A DNA stretch of 63,853 nucleotides from Solirubrobacteraceae bacterium (GCA_017882405.1 JADGPO010000150.1:1-63853), one strand, 5' to 3'. Counted from the first letter of the stretch, positions 49,432-58,769 are shown. Program-made: numbers and translations. The notes: generated by a model from the letters alone, not told the origin.

Positions 49432-51051
49432 ATGCGCCCGGCTCCTGGATTCGAGCGCGCCAGCCGACCGCGGCGGGCGTCCCTCGTCCGGCATGGACTG
49501 CTGATCGGGGCGGCGCTCGTGGTCGGCGCGTGCGGCGGTGACGGCGCGACCAACGCGGCCGCCACCAGCCGGTCGGTGGGCACGGCCTCCGCGTCCGCGA
49601 CGGCCGGCCGCACCGCCGGTACGAGCACCGCCGTCATAAGCCGGGCCGCCGCCTCGGCCGACTGGCCGGACTTCGGATACACGGCCGATCGCAGCGGCGT
49701 AGGGCCCACGGACACCGGGATCACCGCTGCCAACGTGTCCAGGCTCAAGCTGCGCCAGGTGACGATCGACGGGATCGCCGACTCCTCGGCGATCGAGTTG
49801 CACGCCGTCAAGGTGAACGGCACGTCGCACGACCTGGTGGCGGTCACCACCAGCTACGGCAACACGGTGGCCTTCGATGCGCGCACGGGGCGGAGGCTGT
49901 GGGAGTATCGCCCCCGAGGCGTCAACGCCTCGCCCGGCAACCCGCAGGTCACCACGGCCAGCCCCGTGGCGGACCCCGATCGCCAGTTCCTCTATAGCGC
50001 CACCCCCGACGGCGTGATCCACAAGCTGGCCGTGGCCAACGGCCACCAGGTCTGGTCACGGTCGATCACGTTCGATCCCAAGCACGAGAAGATCGCCTCC
50101 GCGCTTAACGTCACAACCAGCTCGCTGGTGGCGGCCACCGGCGGCTACATCGGCGACATCCCGCCCTACGACGGCCACGTGGTGACGATCAGCCGGCGGA
50201 CAGGACGGATCGTCCACGTGTGGAACAGCGAATGCTCCAACCGCCACAAGCTGATCGCCGCCAGCTCCTGCCCGGTCACCAACACCAACGGCGACAACGC
50301 GATCTGGGGCCGCGCCGGCGCGGTGATCGAAGGGGTGGGTGGGGCCGGATCCCGCCGGATCCTGGTGGCCACCGGCAACGGCCCGTTCGACGGCCGCACC
50401 AGCTGGGGCAACAGCGCGCTCGAGCTGACGCCCGACGCCAGCCGCCTGCTGCACAACTGGACGCCCCCCAACCAGGACCAGCTCAGTCGCTCGGACACCG
50501 ACGTCGGCTCCACCTCACCGGCGATCCTGCCCGTCTACCACGGCTTCCGGCTGGCCGTGCAGGGCGGCAAGGACGCCCGGCTGCACCTGCTCAACCTGGC
50601 GCGGCTGGACGGCACCACGGACCCCGCCGGTCCGCGGCTCGGCGGCGAGCTGGGCGAGGTCGGCTCACCGGGCGGCGGTCAGGTATTTACGGCGCCGGCC
50701 GTCTGGAGCCATGGCGGGCACGTGTACATGTTCGTGGGGACCGACTCGGGCAGCGGCGCCTACGAGCTGGCCGGCGGCCGCCATCCCCGCCTGACGTCCG
50801 TGTGGCAGAACGGCACCGCCTCCACCAGCCCGGTGCTCGCCGGCGGGCTGCTCTACGTGTACGACGAGACCGGCGGGCAGCTGGACGTCCGTCGCCCGGC
50901 GAGCGGCTCGCTGGTGCGCGCCCTGCCGGTCGCCCACGGTCACTGGAACAGCCCGATCGTCGTCGGCGGCCGGGTGATCGTGCCCACCGGCAGCTACCAC
51001 GACTCAAGCACCTCGAGCACCGTCGACATCTACCACCTGCCCGGCCGCTGA
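49432..51051 (+). CDS. PQQ-like beta-propeller lipoprotein
   Basis: A 539-residue exported protein. The N-terminus has a basic region, a hydrophobic stretch (GLLIGAALVVGAC) and a lipobox with the modifiable cysteine in VVGACGG. A low-complexity Thr/Ala/Ser linker follows. The body has repeated propeller blades such as NTVAFDARTGRRLWEY, GVIHKLAVANGHQVW, GHVVTISRRTGRIV and QLDVRRPASGSLV, as in PQQ-binding repeat proteins. No catalytic residues for quinoprotein dehydrogenases are evident. ATG at 49432 fits a signal peptide better than 49387. Likely anchored on the outer face of the membrane. Confidence 0.84.
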   Translation: MRPAPGFERASRPRRASLVRHGLLIGAALVVGACGGDGATNAAATSRSVGTASASATAGRTAGTSTAVISRAAASADWPDFGYTADRSGVGPTDTGITAANVSRLKLRQVTIDGIADSSAIELHAVKVNGTSHDLVAVTTSYGNTVAFDARTGRRLWEYRPRGVNASPGNPQVTTASPVADPDRQFLYSATPDGVIHKLAVANGHQVWSRSITFDPKHEKIASALNVTTSSLVAATGGYIGDIPPYDGHVVTISRRTGRIVHVWNSECSNRHKLIAASSCPVTNTNGDNAIWGRAGAVIEGVGGAGSRRILVATGNGPFDGRTSWGNSALELTPDASRLLHNWTPPNQDQLSRSDTDVGSTSPAILPVYHGFRLAVQGGKDARLHLLNLARLDGTTDPAGPRLGGELGEVGSPGGGQVFTAPAVWSHGGHVYMFVGTDSGSGAYELAGGRHPRLTSVWQNGTASTSPVLAGGLLYVYDETGGQLDVRRPASGSLVRALPVAHGHWNSPIVVGGRVIVPTGSYHDSSTSSTVDIYHLPGR

Positions 51052-51179
51052 CCGGGGCGGTCGAGGCGGGGCGGCAGATGCCTGCCTTTGCAAGATCCGC
51101 TGCACAAAACCCCCGCTAACGAGCCGCTTGCTAGGTTCGCCGCCTGGCTGTGGAGGCCCCGCCGCAGCCGCGTGCATCC

Positions 51180-52271
51180 ATGCTCAAAGCCCGCCGCATC
51201 GCTTGTCTGTGCCTGCTCTCCGCCGCGGCGGTGGCGGTCACCGGCGGCTCGAGCTCGGCCAGTCTGGTCGACCGCTACCAGTCCGGGCAGCAACGGGCGT
51301 CGCAGCTGCGCTCCAAGATCAGGGCCGAGAACCAGCGGATCGAGGGCTATCAGGGTTCGATCGCCTCGCTGCAGTCGCGACTCGCGGTCGTGCAGGGCAG
51401 CGTCACCACCCAGGAGCAGCTGCTCGGCACGGTCACCGACCAGCTGACGGCCGCCCGCGCGCGGCTGGTCAGGCTGCGCGCCGACCTCGTCCGCGATCGC
51501 GAGACACTGGCCCTGCAGCTGCGCGCGCGCTACGAGTCGCCGCCGCCGACGATCGTCAACGTGGTGGTGAACTCCGGCGGCTTCAACGAGCTGGTCAACG
51601 GGATCCGCGACCTGACCGCCGTCGAGCGCCAGAACGTCGCCACCACCAAGGCGGTGGCGGCCGCGCGCGTGGCCGTGCAGACCCAGACCGTGCGCCTGGC
51701 CAAGGTTCAGGCCCGCCGGCGCCGGGCCACCGCGGCGGTGCTGGCCGAACGCGACGACATCGCCCACCTGAGGGCCTCGATCGTCGCTCGCGAGTTGAGC
51801 GCTCAGCGCGTCGAGAACGCCGACAGCGCCAGCCTCAGCGCGGTGCACCGAAAGCTCGTCCACCAGGCGGCGGTGCTCGATGCGCAGGCCGCTCGCGCGC
51901 GGACCCTGTCGTCGGGTGGGGCCGTGGCGCCCCCCGCGGGCTGCACCAACGGACCGTTCGTGCCCCACGGGGGCGAATTCGGCTTCTTCCAGGCGCCGGG
52001 CACCAACTACTCGGTCAACCAGGAGCCGATCATCGCCGCCCGGCTGGACCAGCTCGGCAAGGCTCTGCAGCTGCATTTGTCAGGCATCTCCGGCTACCGC
52101 TCACCGGAGCACTCGGTCGCGGTCGGCGGCTTCCCCAACGATCCCCACACCGAGGGCGAGGCATCGGACACGCCCGGGGTGGAGGGCGTGCCGGAGTCCA
52201 CGCTGAACCAGTTCTGCCTCACCCGCCCGTTCCCCGGCGCGGCCGAGGCCGACCACATCCAGCTCTCCTAG
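51180..52271 (+). CDS. Exported coiled-coil cell-wall protein with an M15-like C-terminus
   Basis: A 363-residue protein. A signal peptide (ARRIACLCLLSAAAVAVTGG) is followed by a long coiled coil (about residues 40-240: RASQLRSKIRAENQRIEGYQ, SLQSRLAVVQG, TDQLTAARARLVRLRADL), of the kind that regulates peptidoglycan hydrolases. The last 90 residues (LHLSGISGYRSPEHSVAVGG, DPHTEGEASDTPG, EADHIQL) look like a zinc D-Ala-D-Ala peptidase (M15) domain: the histidines and aspartate are suitably placed. Probably acts in cell-wall remodelling. ATG at 51180 is the start next to the signal peptide. Confidence 0.78.
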   Translation: MLKARRIACLCLLSAAAVAVTGGSSSASLVDRYQSGQQRASQLRSKIRAENQRIEGYQGSIASLQSRLAVVQGSVTTQEQLLGTVTDQLTAARARLVRLRADLVRDRETLALQLRARYESPPPTIVNVVVNSGGFNELVNGIRDLTAVERQNVATTKAVAAARVAVQTQTVRLAKVQARRRRATAAVLAERDDIAHLRASIVARELSAQRVENADSASLSAVHRKLVHQAAVLDAQAARARTLSSGGAVAPPAGCTNGPFVPHGGEFGFFQAPGTNYSVNQEPIIAARLDQLGKALQLHLSGISGYRSPEHSVAVGGFPNDPHTEGEASDTPGVEGVPESTLNQFCLTRPFPGAAEADHIQLS

Positions 52272-52297
52272 CCGCCGCCCACGGACCCGTTTCCTGT

Positions 52298-52327
52298 TCG
52301 CATAGCGGCGACCTGGGCGCTATGCGA
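52298..52327. promoter_or_regulatory. Perfect 10-bp inverted repeat before pobA, candidate operator
   Basis: TCGCATAGCG (52298-52307) and CGCTATGCGA (52318-52327) are exact reverse complements separated by ten bases. Each arm also contains a short internal dyad (CGC-ATA-GCG), so the site can be read as two copies of one binding box facing each other. Such paired boxes are common for IclR-family regulators, which often control pca and pob genes. It ends 26 bases before the pobA start. Confidence 0.65.
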
Positions 52328-52353
52328 CCAGGATCAAAACGACTAATGTCTCC

Positions 52354-53562
52354 GTGACCGTGGTCCGCGAGCGAACTCAGGTGGCGATCGTCGGTGCCGG
52401 TCCGGCCGGTCTGCTGCTCGGTCAGCTGCTGCATCGCCAGGGAATCGAGGCGGTGATCGTGGAACTGCGCAGTCGCTCCTACGTCGAGGCGCGGATCCGC
52501 GCCGGCGTGCTGGAGCAGGGGACGACGGAGGTGCTGCGCGAAGCCGCGGTGGGGGAGCGGATGGACCGCGAGGGCCTGCCCCACGGCGGCATCTACATCA
52601 ACTACGAGGGCACGCGCCACCACATCCCGATGACCGACCTGACCGGCGGGCGGGGCGTGATGATCTACGGGCAGACCGAGGTGGTCAAGGACCTGATCGC
52701 CGCCCGGTGCAAGACCGACGCGCCGTTGTGCTTCGAGTGCGAGGACGTGACGGTGGAGGGAATCGACGGCGACGAGCCGGTCGTCCGCTACACCCACGAG
52801 GGGCACGCGCACGAGCTGCGCTGTGAGCTGATCGCGGCCTGCGACGGCTTTCACGGGGTGTGCCGCACGGCGATCCCCGACGACGTGCTCCAGACCTGGG
52901 GACGGGAGTACCCGTTCGCCTGGCTGGGGATCCTCGCCGACGTGGCGCCGTCCACCGACGAGCTGATCTACGCCCAGCATGAGCGCGGCTTCGCGCTGCA
53001 CAGCATGCGCTCGCCGAGCGTCAGCCGGCTGTACATCCAGGTCGACCCCGCCGAGAACATCGGCGACTGGTCCGATGACCGCATCTGGTCAGAGCTGCAC
53101 CAGCGGCTGGCCACCGAGGGATGGGAATTGACCGAGGGGCCGGTGACCGAGAAATCGATCACGCCGATGCGTAGCTTCGTGGCGGCGCCGATGCGTCACG
53201 GACGGCTGCTGCTGGCCGGGGACGCCGCGCACATCGTGCCGCCCACGGGCGCCAAGGGCCTGAACCTGGCCGTCGCCGACGTCACGGTGCTCGCCGAGGC
53301 GCTGGTCGAGCACTTCCGTCACGCGTCCGACACCGGTCTGGACGAGTACTCGGAGCGCTGCCTGACGCGCGTGTGGCGCGCCCAGCACTTCTCGTGGTGG
53401 ATGACCACGATGCTGCACCAGGATCCCGGCGCCGATGAGTACGCGCGCCAACTGCAGCGCTCCCAGCTTCGCTACACCTGCTCCTCGGAGGCGGCGATGA
53501 CCTCGCTGGCCGAGAACTACGTCGGCCTGCGGCTGCAGGAGACGGCGCTCGTCCATGGCTGA
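52354..53562 (+). CDS. pobA: 4-hydroxybenzoate 3-monooxygenase
   Basis: A 402-residue FAD-dependent hydroxylase that converts 4-hydroxybenzoate to protocatechuate using NADPH or NADH and O2. The FAD motif VAIVGAGPAGLLLGQLL is at residues 9-25, the second FAD motif GDAAHIVPPTGAKGLNLA near 290, and the active-site region has RIRAGVLEQGT. Normal length. First gene of the pob-pca operon; it starts with GTG and overlaps pcaI by eight bases. Confidence 0.96.
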   Translation: MTVVRERTQVAIVGAGPAGLLLGQLLHRQGIEAVIVELRSRSYVEARIRAGVLEQGTTEVLREAAVGERMDREGLPHGGIYINYEGTRHHIPMTDLTGGRGVMIYGQTEVVKDLIAARCKTDAPLCFECEDVTVEGIDGDEPVVRYTHEGHAHELRCELIAACDGFHGVCRTAIPDDVLQTWGREYPFAWLGILADVAPSTDELIYAQHERGFALHSMRSPSVSRLYIQVDPAENIGDWSDDRIWSELHQRLATEGWELTEGPVTEKSITPMRSFVAAPMRHGRLLLAGDAAHIVPPTGAKGLNLAVADVTVLAEALVEHFRHASDTGLDEYSERCLTRVWRAQHFSWWMTTMLHQDPGADEYARQLQRSQLRYTCSSEAAMTSLAENYVGLRLQETALVHG

Positions 53563-54370
53563 GCTCACGACGCTGCCCGATGCGGTGGCGTCGCTGGTTC
53601 ACGACGGCGATGCCCTGGCGCTCGAGGGCTTCACCCATCTGATCCCCTTCGCCGCCGGCCACGAGGTCCTGCGCCAGGGGCGCCGCGAGCTGGAGCTGAT
53701 CCGCATGACCCCGGACATCCTGTATGACCAGATGATCGGGATCGGGGCGGTGCGCAAGCTTGTCTTCTCGTATGGCGGCAACCCCGGGGTGGGCGGCCTG
53801 CACCGCTTCCGCGACGCCGTCGAGCACGAGTGGCCGCGGCCGATCGAGCTGGAGGAGCACAGCCACGCCGGCATGGCCAACCGCTACGCCGCCGGTGCCG
53901 CGAGGATGCCGTGCGCGATCATGCGCGGCTACGTCGGCACCGACCTGGCCGAGATCGCCAACGTCAAGCCGATCACCTGCCCGTTCACCGGCGAGCAGCT
54001 GATGGCGGTGCCGGCGCTGCGACCTGACGTGGCGATCGTGCACGCTCAGGAGGCAGACCGCGAGGGCAACGTGCAGCTGTGGGGGATCCCCGGCGTGCAG
54101 AAGGAGGCCGTGCTGTCGGCCGACCGCTCGCTCGTCACGGTGGAGCGGATCGTCGACGAGCTCCAGGCGCGACCCGGCGGACTCGTGATCCCCGGCTGGG
54201 TGATCGACGCCGTCGCCGAGGCGCCGGGCGGCTCGCTGCCCTCCTACAGCCTGGGGATCACCACGCGCGACAACGACTTCTACCGCCTCTGGGACAAGCT
54301 CAGCCGCGATCGCGAGCAGTTCACCGAGTGGATGCGCGAGCACGTGCTGGAGGGGGTGACCGCGGCGTGA
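53555..54370 (+). CDS. pcaI: 3-oxoadipate CoA-transferase, subunit A
   Basis: A 271-residue alpha subunit of the CoA-transferase that activates beta-ketoadipate with succinyl-CoA. DAVASLVHDGDALALEGF, the glycine-rich GIGAVRKLVFSYGGNPG and VDIAIVHAQ-like block RPDVAIVHAQEADREGNVQ match this family. Its stop overlaps the pcaJ start (GTGA). The family also includes glutaconate CoA-transferases; the pca context settles the substrate. Confidence 0.92.
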   Translation: MAELTTLPDAVASLVHDGDALALEGFTHLIPFAAGHEVLRQGRRELELIRMTPDILYDQMIGIGAVRKLVFSYGGNPGVGGLHRFRDAVEHEWPRPIELEEHSHAGMANRYAAGAARMPCAIMRGYVGTDLAEIANVKPITCPFTGEQLMAVPALRPDVAIVHAQEADREGNVQLWGIPGVQKEAVLSADRSLVTVERIVDELQARPGGLVIPGWVIDAVAEAPGGSLPSYSLGITTRDNDFYRLWDKLSRDREQFTEWMREHVLEGVTAA

Positions 54371-55122
54371 GCGCGGGCGTGCAGTTCAGCTCCGGCGAGG
54401 TCCAGACCGTGGTGGCCGCGCGGCGGCTGACCGACGCCCAGTCGGTGTTCATCGGCGTGGGCCGGCCCAGCACGGCCGCGATCCTCGCGCGCATGGTCCA
54501 CAACCCCGATCTCGTGCTCGTCTACGAGTCGGGCACGATCGGCGCCAAGCCCTATCGCGTCCCGCTGTCGATCGGCGACGGCGAGCTGGCCGAGACGGCC
54601 GACGTCGTGGTGTCGGTGCCCGAGATGTTCAACTACTGGATCGGCACGGGCCGGGTGGAGGTGGCGTTCCTGGGCGCTGCGCAGGTCGACCACTTCGGCA
54701 ACCTCAACTCGACCGTGATCGGCGACTACGAACACCCCAGGACGCGTCTGCCGGGGGCCGGCGGAGCACCGGAGATCGCCGGCTTCTGCCGAGAGGTGGT
54801 GGTGATCGCGCCCCACTCCAAGCGAACGTTCGTGCCCCAGCTGGACTTCCGCACCACCGTCGGCTACGGCGATGGCCCGCACGACCGCGAGCGCCTGGGG
54901 CTGCGCGGGAAGGGCCCCACCGCCGTGGTGACCGACCTGGCCGTCCTGGAGCCCGATCGCGAGACGAGCGAGCTCACGCTGACCCAGATCCACCCCGGCG
55001 TGACCGTGGAGCAGGTGCTGGGGCAGACCGGCTGGGACCTGCCCGTGGCCGGTTCCCCGGCCGACACGCCGCCGCCGACCGACGAAGAGCTGGATGCCCT
55101 GCGCGAGCTGACGAGCCGATGA
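54367..55122 (+). CDS. pcaJ: 3-oxoadipate CoA-transferase, subunit B
   Basis: A 251-residue beta subunit, encoded directly after subunit A. VFIGVGRPSTAAILARM, LVYESGTIGAKP (which carries the catalytic glutamate), and FNYWIGTGRVEVAFLGAAQVD match the family. The GTG at 54367 overlaps the pcaI stop; the longer frame upstream runs through pcaI in another frame and is not real. Confidence 0.92.
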   Translation: MSAGVQFSSGEVQTVVAARRLTDAQSVFIGVGRPSTAAILARMVHNPDLVLVYESGTIGAKPYRVPLSIGDGELAETADVVVSVPEMFNYWIGTGRVEVAFLGAAQVDHFGNLNSTVIGDYEHPRTRLPGAGGAPEIAGFCREVVVIAPHSKRTFVPQLDFRTTVGYGDGPHDRERLGLRGKGPTAVVTDLAVLEPDRETSELTLTQIHPGVTVEQVLGQTGWDLPVAGSPADTPPPTDEELDALRELTSR

Positions 55123-55141
55123 GAATGAGGAGATCCCCGAG

Positions 55142-55894
55142 ATGAGCACCGAAACCAGGCACGGCTACTACGCCCCGGTGGTGGACACGCCGGGCAGCTA
55201 CCTGCGCGAGGACGCTTCCGCGCACCCGCCGTTGGACTACCCGCCGTACAAGTCGACCGCGCTGCGCCATCCCAAGCAGCCGCTGATCTACCTCCCGCAA
55301 ACGATCTCGGAGATCACCGGCCCCGCGCTGGGCGAGCCGCTGGCCATCTCCCCGGAGGACGCCAACCTGACGGCCCAGCACGAGGGCGAGCCGATCGGTG
55401 AGCGGATCATCGTGTCGGGCCGCGTGTTCGACACCGAGGGCAAGCCGCTGCGCAACACGCTGGTCGAGGTCTGGCAGGCCAACGCCTGCGGGCGCTACAA
55501 GCACGTGGTCGACAACTGGCCGGCGCCGTTGGACCCCAACTTCTCCGGGGCCGGCCGCTGCCTGACCGATGACGAGGGCCGCTACCGCTTCCTCACGATC
55601 AAACCCGGACCGTACCCGTGGGGCAACCACTACAACGCCTGGCGTCCGGCGCACATCCACTTCTCGCTGATGGGCCGGGCGTTCGCGCAGCGCCTCGTGA
55701 CGCAGATGTACTTCCCGGGCGATCCGTTCTTCCCCTATGACCCGATCTTCAACTCGGTGCGCGACGAGAAGGCGCGCGAGCGGATGATCTCGCGCTTCTC
55801 GATCCATGGCACCCAGCCCGACTGGGCGCAGGCCTACGAGTGGGACATCTACCTGCGCGGGCCGGGGGCGACGCTGTTTGAGGAGGACCGTTGA
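55142..55894 (+). CDS. pcaH: Protocatechuate 3,4-dioxygenase beta subunit
   Basis: A 250-residue iron-binding subunit of the intradiol dioxygenase that opens protocatechuate to 3-carboxy-cis,cis-muconate. All four Fe(III) ligands are visible: tyrosine in ACGRYKH, tyrosine in PGPYPWGN, and both histidines in RPAHIHFSL. The N-terminal extension with the dioxygenase-N segment (YPPYKSTALRHPKQPLI) is normal. It follows pcaJ by 19 bases with an AATGAGGAGAT ribosome site. Confidence 0.96.
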   Translation: MSTETRHGYYAPVVDTPGSYLREDASAHPPLDYPPYKSTALRHPKQPLIYLPQTISEITGPALGEPLAISPEDANLTAQHEGEPIGERIIVSGRVFDTEGKPLRNTLVEVWQANACGRYKHVVDNWPAPLDPNFSGAGRCLTDDEGRYRFLTIKPGPYPWGNHYNAWRPAHIHFSLMGRAFAQRLVTQMYFPGDPFFPYDPIFNSVRDEKARERMISRFSIHGTQPDWAQAYEWDIYLRGPGATLFEEDR

Positions 55895-56469
55895 TCTTCG
55901 CCACCACCCCGTCCCAGACGGTCGGCCCGTACTTCGCGATCGGGCTGCCGTGGCCTGAGGGCCCGCACGCCGTCTCGCCCAACGCTCCGGGGACGATCAC
56001 GATCTCCGGCAGCATGTACGACGGCGCGGGCGTCGAGGTGCCCGACTTCCTGCTCGAGACGTGGCAGGCCGATCCGGAGGGCCGCTACGCCGATCTGCAC
56101 GGCTACGGCGGCGCCTCGGAGATGCCAGGGTTTCGCGGCTTTGCCCGCTACGGCGTAGAGACCGGCGACGGCAGCTTCGAGATCGTCACCGTCAAGCCCG
56201 GCCGGGTGGCCGATCCGCACGGCCGGCTGCAGGCGCCGCACCTGGCGGTGACCGTGATGGCGCGCGGGATGCTCAACCGCTGCGTGACCAGGATCTACTT
56301 CGGGGACGAGGAACAGGCCAACGCCGAGGACCCGGTCCTGGAGCGGGTGCCCGCCGAGCGGCGCCACACGCTGATCGCCAGGGTGGGTGGGACCGATTCC
56401 GAGGAGGACGGCTACCGCTTCGACGTCCGCCTGCAGGGCGAGGGCGAGACGGTCTTCTTCGCCATCTAA
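55891..56469 (+). CDS. pcaG: Protocatechuate 3,4-dioxygenase alpha subunit
   Basis: A 192-residue subunit that pairs with PcaH. TPSQTVGPYFAIGLPWPEG is the typical alpha-subunit start, and the intradiol fold follows (LETWQADPEGRYADLHG, APHLAVTVMARGMLNRCVTR). The histidine iron ligands are absent, as expected in the alpha subunit. Start is TTG, overlapping the pcaH stop (TTGA). Confidence 0.95.
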   Translation: MIFATTPSQTVGPYFAIGLPWPEGPHAVSPNAPGTITISGSMYDGAGVEVPDFLLETWQADPEGRYADLHGYGGASEMPGFRGFARYGVETGDGSFEIVTVKPGRVADPHGRLQAPHLAVTVMARGMLNRCVTRIYFGDEEQANAEDPVLERVPAERRHTLIARVGGTDSEEDGYRFDVRLQGEGETVFFAI

Positions 56470-57594
56470 GTGTTACTGGATGGCATCTACGCGCGGGGAG
56501 GCGCGGCCGCGCAGGTGAGCGATTCCGCCTGGTTGCAGGCGATGCTCGACGTGGAGGCGGCGCTGGCGCGCGCGCTGGCCGCGGCCGGGGAGATCCCCCA
56601 GGCGGCGGCCGCCCAGATCGCCGACGCATGTCGGGCCGACAACTTCGATGCCGACGCGCTGGGCGCTGAGGCCGCCCGGCATGCGACCCCGGTGGTGGGC
56701 CTGGTGGCCGCGCTGCGCGAGGCCGTGCCCGAGTCCGCCCGGGAGCACGTGCACGCGGGCGCCACCAGCCAGGACATCATCGACAGCGCGTTGATGCTGG
56801 TGGCTCAGCGGACGCTCGAGCCGCTGCTGGCCGACGCCCGCGGTGCCGCCGACGCCGCCGCGACGCTGGCGCGGGATCACCGGCACACGCCGATGATCGC
56901 CCGCACGCTGCTCCAGCAGGCGCTGCCGACGACCTTCGGGCTGCGGGCCGCCGGCTGGATGGTGGGCATCGACGAGGCGTGCGAGCGGCTGCAGGCGGTG
57001 CGGGAGACCGAGCTGGCGGTGCAGATGGGAGGGCCCGTGGGGGCGCGTGCGCCCCGCGTGGCGGCGCGCGTGGCCGCCGAGCTGGGATTGGCCGAGCCGG
57101 TGATGCCCTGGGGGGCGATCCGGGTGCGGCCCGCCAACCTGGCCACCGCGCTGGGTACGCTGGCGGGCGTGCTCTCCAAGGTGGCTCGCGACGTGACCCT
57201 GCTGGCCCAGCAGGAGGTGGCCGAGGTCGCCGAAGGCGAGGCAGGCGGCTCGAGCGCGATGGCCCACAAGCGCAATCCGGTGGCCGCCGTCTCCGCGCTG
57301 GCCTGCGCCAAGCGCGTGCCCGGCCTGGTGGCCACGATCCTGGCGGCGATGGAGCAGGAGCACGAGCGCGCTGCGGGCGCCTGGCAGGCGGAGTGGGCGA
57401 CACACTCCGAGCTGCTCACGCTGACCGGCTCCGCGGCCGCCTGGACGCGGGCGATGCTGGCCAGGCTGCGCGTCGACGCCGAGCGGATGGCCGCCAACCT
57501 GCGTCCTGCCGCCGCCGCCGCCGCCGACCAGGCGGCGCCGGAGGGCATCCAGGAGCTGATCGACCGCGCGCTGGCCGCGCACGCCGGCGCATGA
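56470..57594 (+). CDS. pcaB: 3-carboxy-cis,cis-muconate cycloisomerase
   Basis: A 374-residue member of the fumarase/aspartase superfamily that lactonises 3-carboxymuconate. HVHAGATSQDIIDSALML and the signature GGSSAMAHKRNPVA (about residues 260-273) are diagnostic. It is shorter than the 450-residue proteobacterial enzymes: the C-terminal domain is trimmed. GTG start immediately after the pcaG stop; its own stop overlaps pcaD (ATGA). Confidence 0.93.
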   Translation: MLLDGIYARGGAAAQVSDSAWLQAMLDVEAALARALAAAGEIPQAAAAQIADACRADNFDADALGAEAARHATPVVGLVAALREAVPESAREHVHAGATSQDIIDSALMLVAQRTLEPLLADARGAADAAATLARDHRHTPMIARTLLQQALPTTFGLRAAGWMVGIDEACERLQAVRETELAVQMGGPVGARAPRVAARVAAELGLAEPVMPWGAIRVRPANLATALGTLAGVLSKVARDVTLLAQQEVAEVAEGEAGGSSAMAHKRNPVAAVSALACAKRVPGLVATILAAMEQEHERAAGAWQAEWATHSELLTLTGSAAAWTRAMLARLRVDAERMAANLRPAAAAAADQAAPEGIQELIDRALAAHAGA

Positions 57595-58361
57595 CTCCCG
57601 TGGAGCTTCATCACGAGCAGGCCGGTCCGTCCGATGCGCCGGTGCTGCTGATGGGCGGCTCGCTGGGGACCCATCTCGGGATGTGGGATCCGCAGATGGC
57701 GGCGCTGAGCGCCTGCTGCCGGGTGATCCGCTTCGACCATCGCGGCCACGGCCAGTCGCCCGCGCCGCCCGGCCCGTACTCGATCGCCGATCTCGGCGCC
57801 GACGCGCTGGCGCTGATGGACCGGCTGGGGATCGACCGCGCCGACTACTGCGGACTGTCGATTGGAGGGATGGTCGGCCAGTGGCTGGCGATCAACGCCC
57901 CCGAGCGGATCAAGCGTCTGGTGCTCATCTGCACCTCGCCGGACACGCTGAACCCCGACGCCTTCCGCGACCGAGCGAAGACGGTGCGCGAGGCCGGCGC
58001 CACGGAGGTGGTCGCCGACGCGGTGGTGGCGAAGTGGTTCACGGAGGCCTACGCCGATGCGCACCCCGAGGTGGTCGCCCGCCACCGGCAGATGATCGTC
58101 GAGACGCCGGTGGAGGGGTACGCCGGCTGCTGCGAGGCGGTCGCCGGCCACGACGTGCGCGACGGCCTGCCAGGGGTCGCCGCGCCGACGCTGGTCATGG
58201 CCGGCGCCCAGGACCAGGCGATCCCGCCCACCCAGGGCGAGGCGATCGCCGCCGCGGTTGCGGGAGCCCGCTTCGAGCTGCTGAATCCCGGCGCCCATGT
58301 GGCCAGCGCCGAACGCGCCGAGACCGTCAACGAACTGATCGCCGAGCATCTCGATGGCTGA
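57591..58361 (+). CDS. pcaD: 3-oxoadipate enol-lactonase
   Basis: A 256-residue alpha/beta hydrolase that opens beta-ketoadipate enol-lactone. The nucleophile is in YCGLSIGGMVGQW; FDHRGHGQSP forms the early loop. The catalytic aspartate is in AGAQDQAIPP and histidine in NPGAHVASAE. The longer frame upstream overlaps pcaB and is not real. It overlaps pcaC by eight bases; in some actinobacteria the two are fused, and here they remain separate. Confidence 0.94.
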   Translation: MTPVELHHEQAGPSDAPVLLMGGSLGTHLGMWDPQMAALSACCRVIRFDHRGHGQSPAPPGPYSIADLGADALALMDRLGIDRADYCGLSIGGMVGQWLAINAPERIKRLVLICTSPDTLNPDAFRDRAKTVREAGATEVVADAVVAKWFTEAYADAHPEVVARHRQMIVETPVEGYAGCCEAVAGHDVRDGLPGVAAPTLVMAGAQDQAIPPTQGEAIAAAVAGARFELLNPGAHVASAERAETVNELIAEHLDG

Positions 58362-58761
58362 GGATCCGATCCACGACGCCGGGATGGAGGTCCGGCGCGC
58401 GGTCCTCGGCGACGCTCACGTCGACCGGGCGATCGAGCGCACGACCGAGTTCACGGCGCCATTTCAGGACTTCATCACCCGCTACGCCTGGGGAAGCGTG
58501 TGGACGCGCCCCGGCCTGGACCGGCGCACCCGCTCGGCGATCACGCTGGCCGTGCTGACGGCGCTGGGCCGCGAGAACGAGATCGCGATGCACGTGCGCG
58601 GCGCACTGCGCAACGGGATGACGCCGGACGAGATCGGCGAGGTGCTGCTGCACACCGCGATCTACGCAGGCGTGCCGGCGGCCAACGCCGCCTACGCGAT
58701 CGCCCAGCGGACGATCGAAGCGCAAACGGCGGCGGGCGGGTCCGAGGACCCGCCCGCCTGA
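58354..58761 (+). CDS. pcaC: 4-carboxymuconolactone decarboxylase
   Basis: A 135-residue decarboxylase of the AhpD-like fold. FITRYAWGSVWTRPGLDRRT, LAVLTALGRENEIAMHVRGA and LLHTAIYAGVPAANAAY match PcaC throughout, including the conserved glutamate and histidine. Last gene of the operon. The beta-ketoadipyl-CoA thiolase (PcaF) and a regulator are not present in the window. Confidence 0.95.
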   Translation: MAEDPIHDAGMEVRRAVLGDAHVDRAIERTTEFTAPFQDFITRYAWGSVWTRPGLDRRTRSAITLAVLTALGRENEIAMHVRGALRNGMTPDEIGEVLLHTAIYAGVPAANAAYAIAQRTIEAQTAAGGSEDPPA

Positions 58762-58769
58762 CCGACTTT

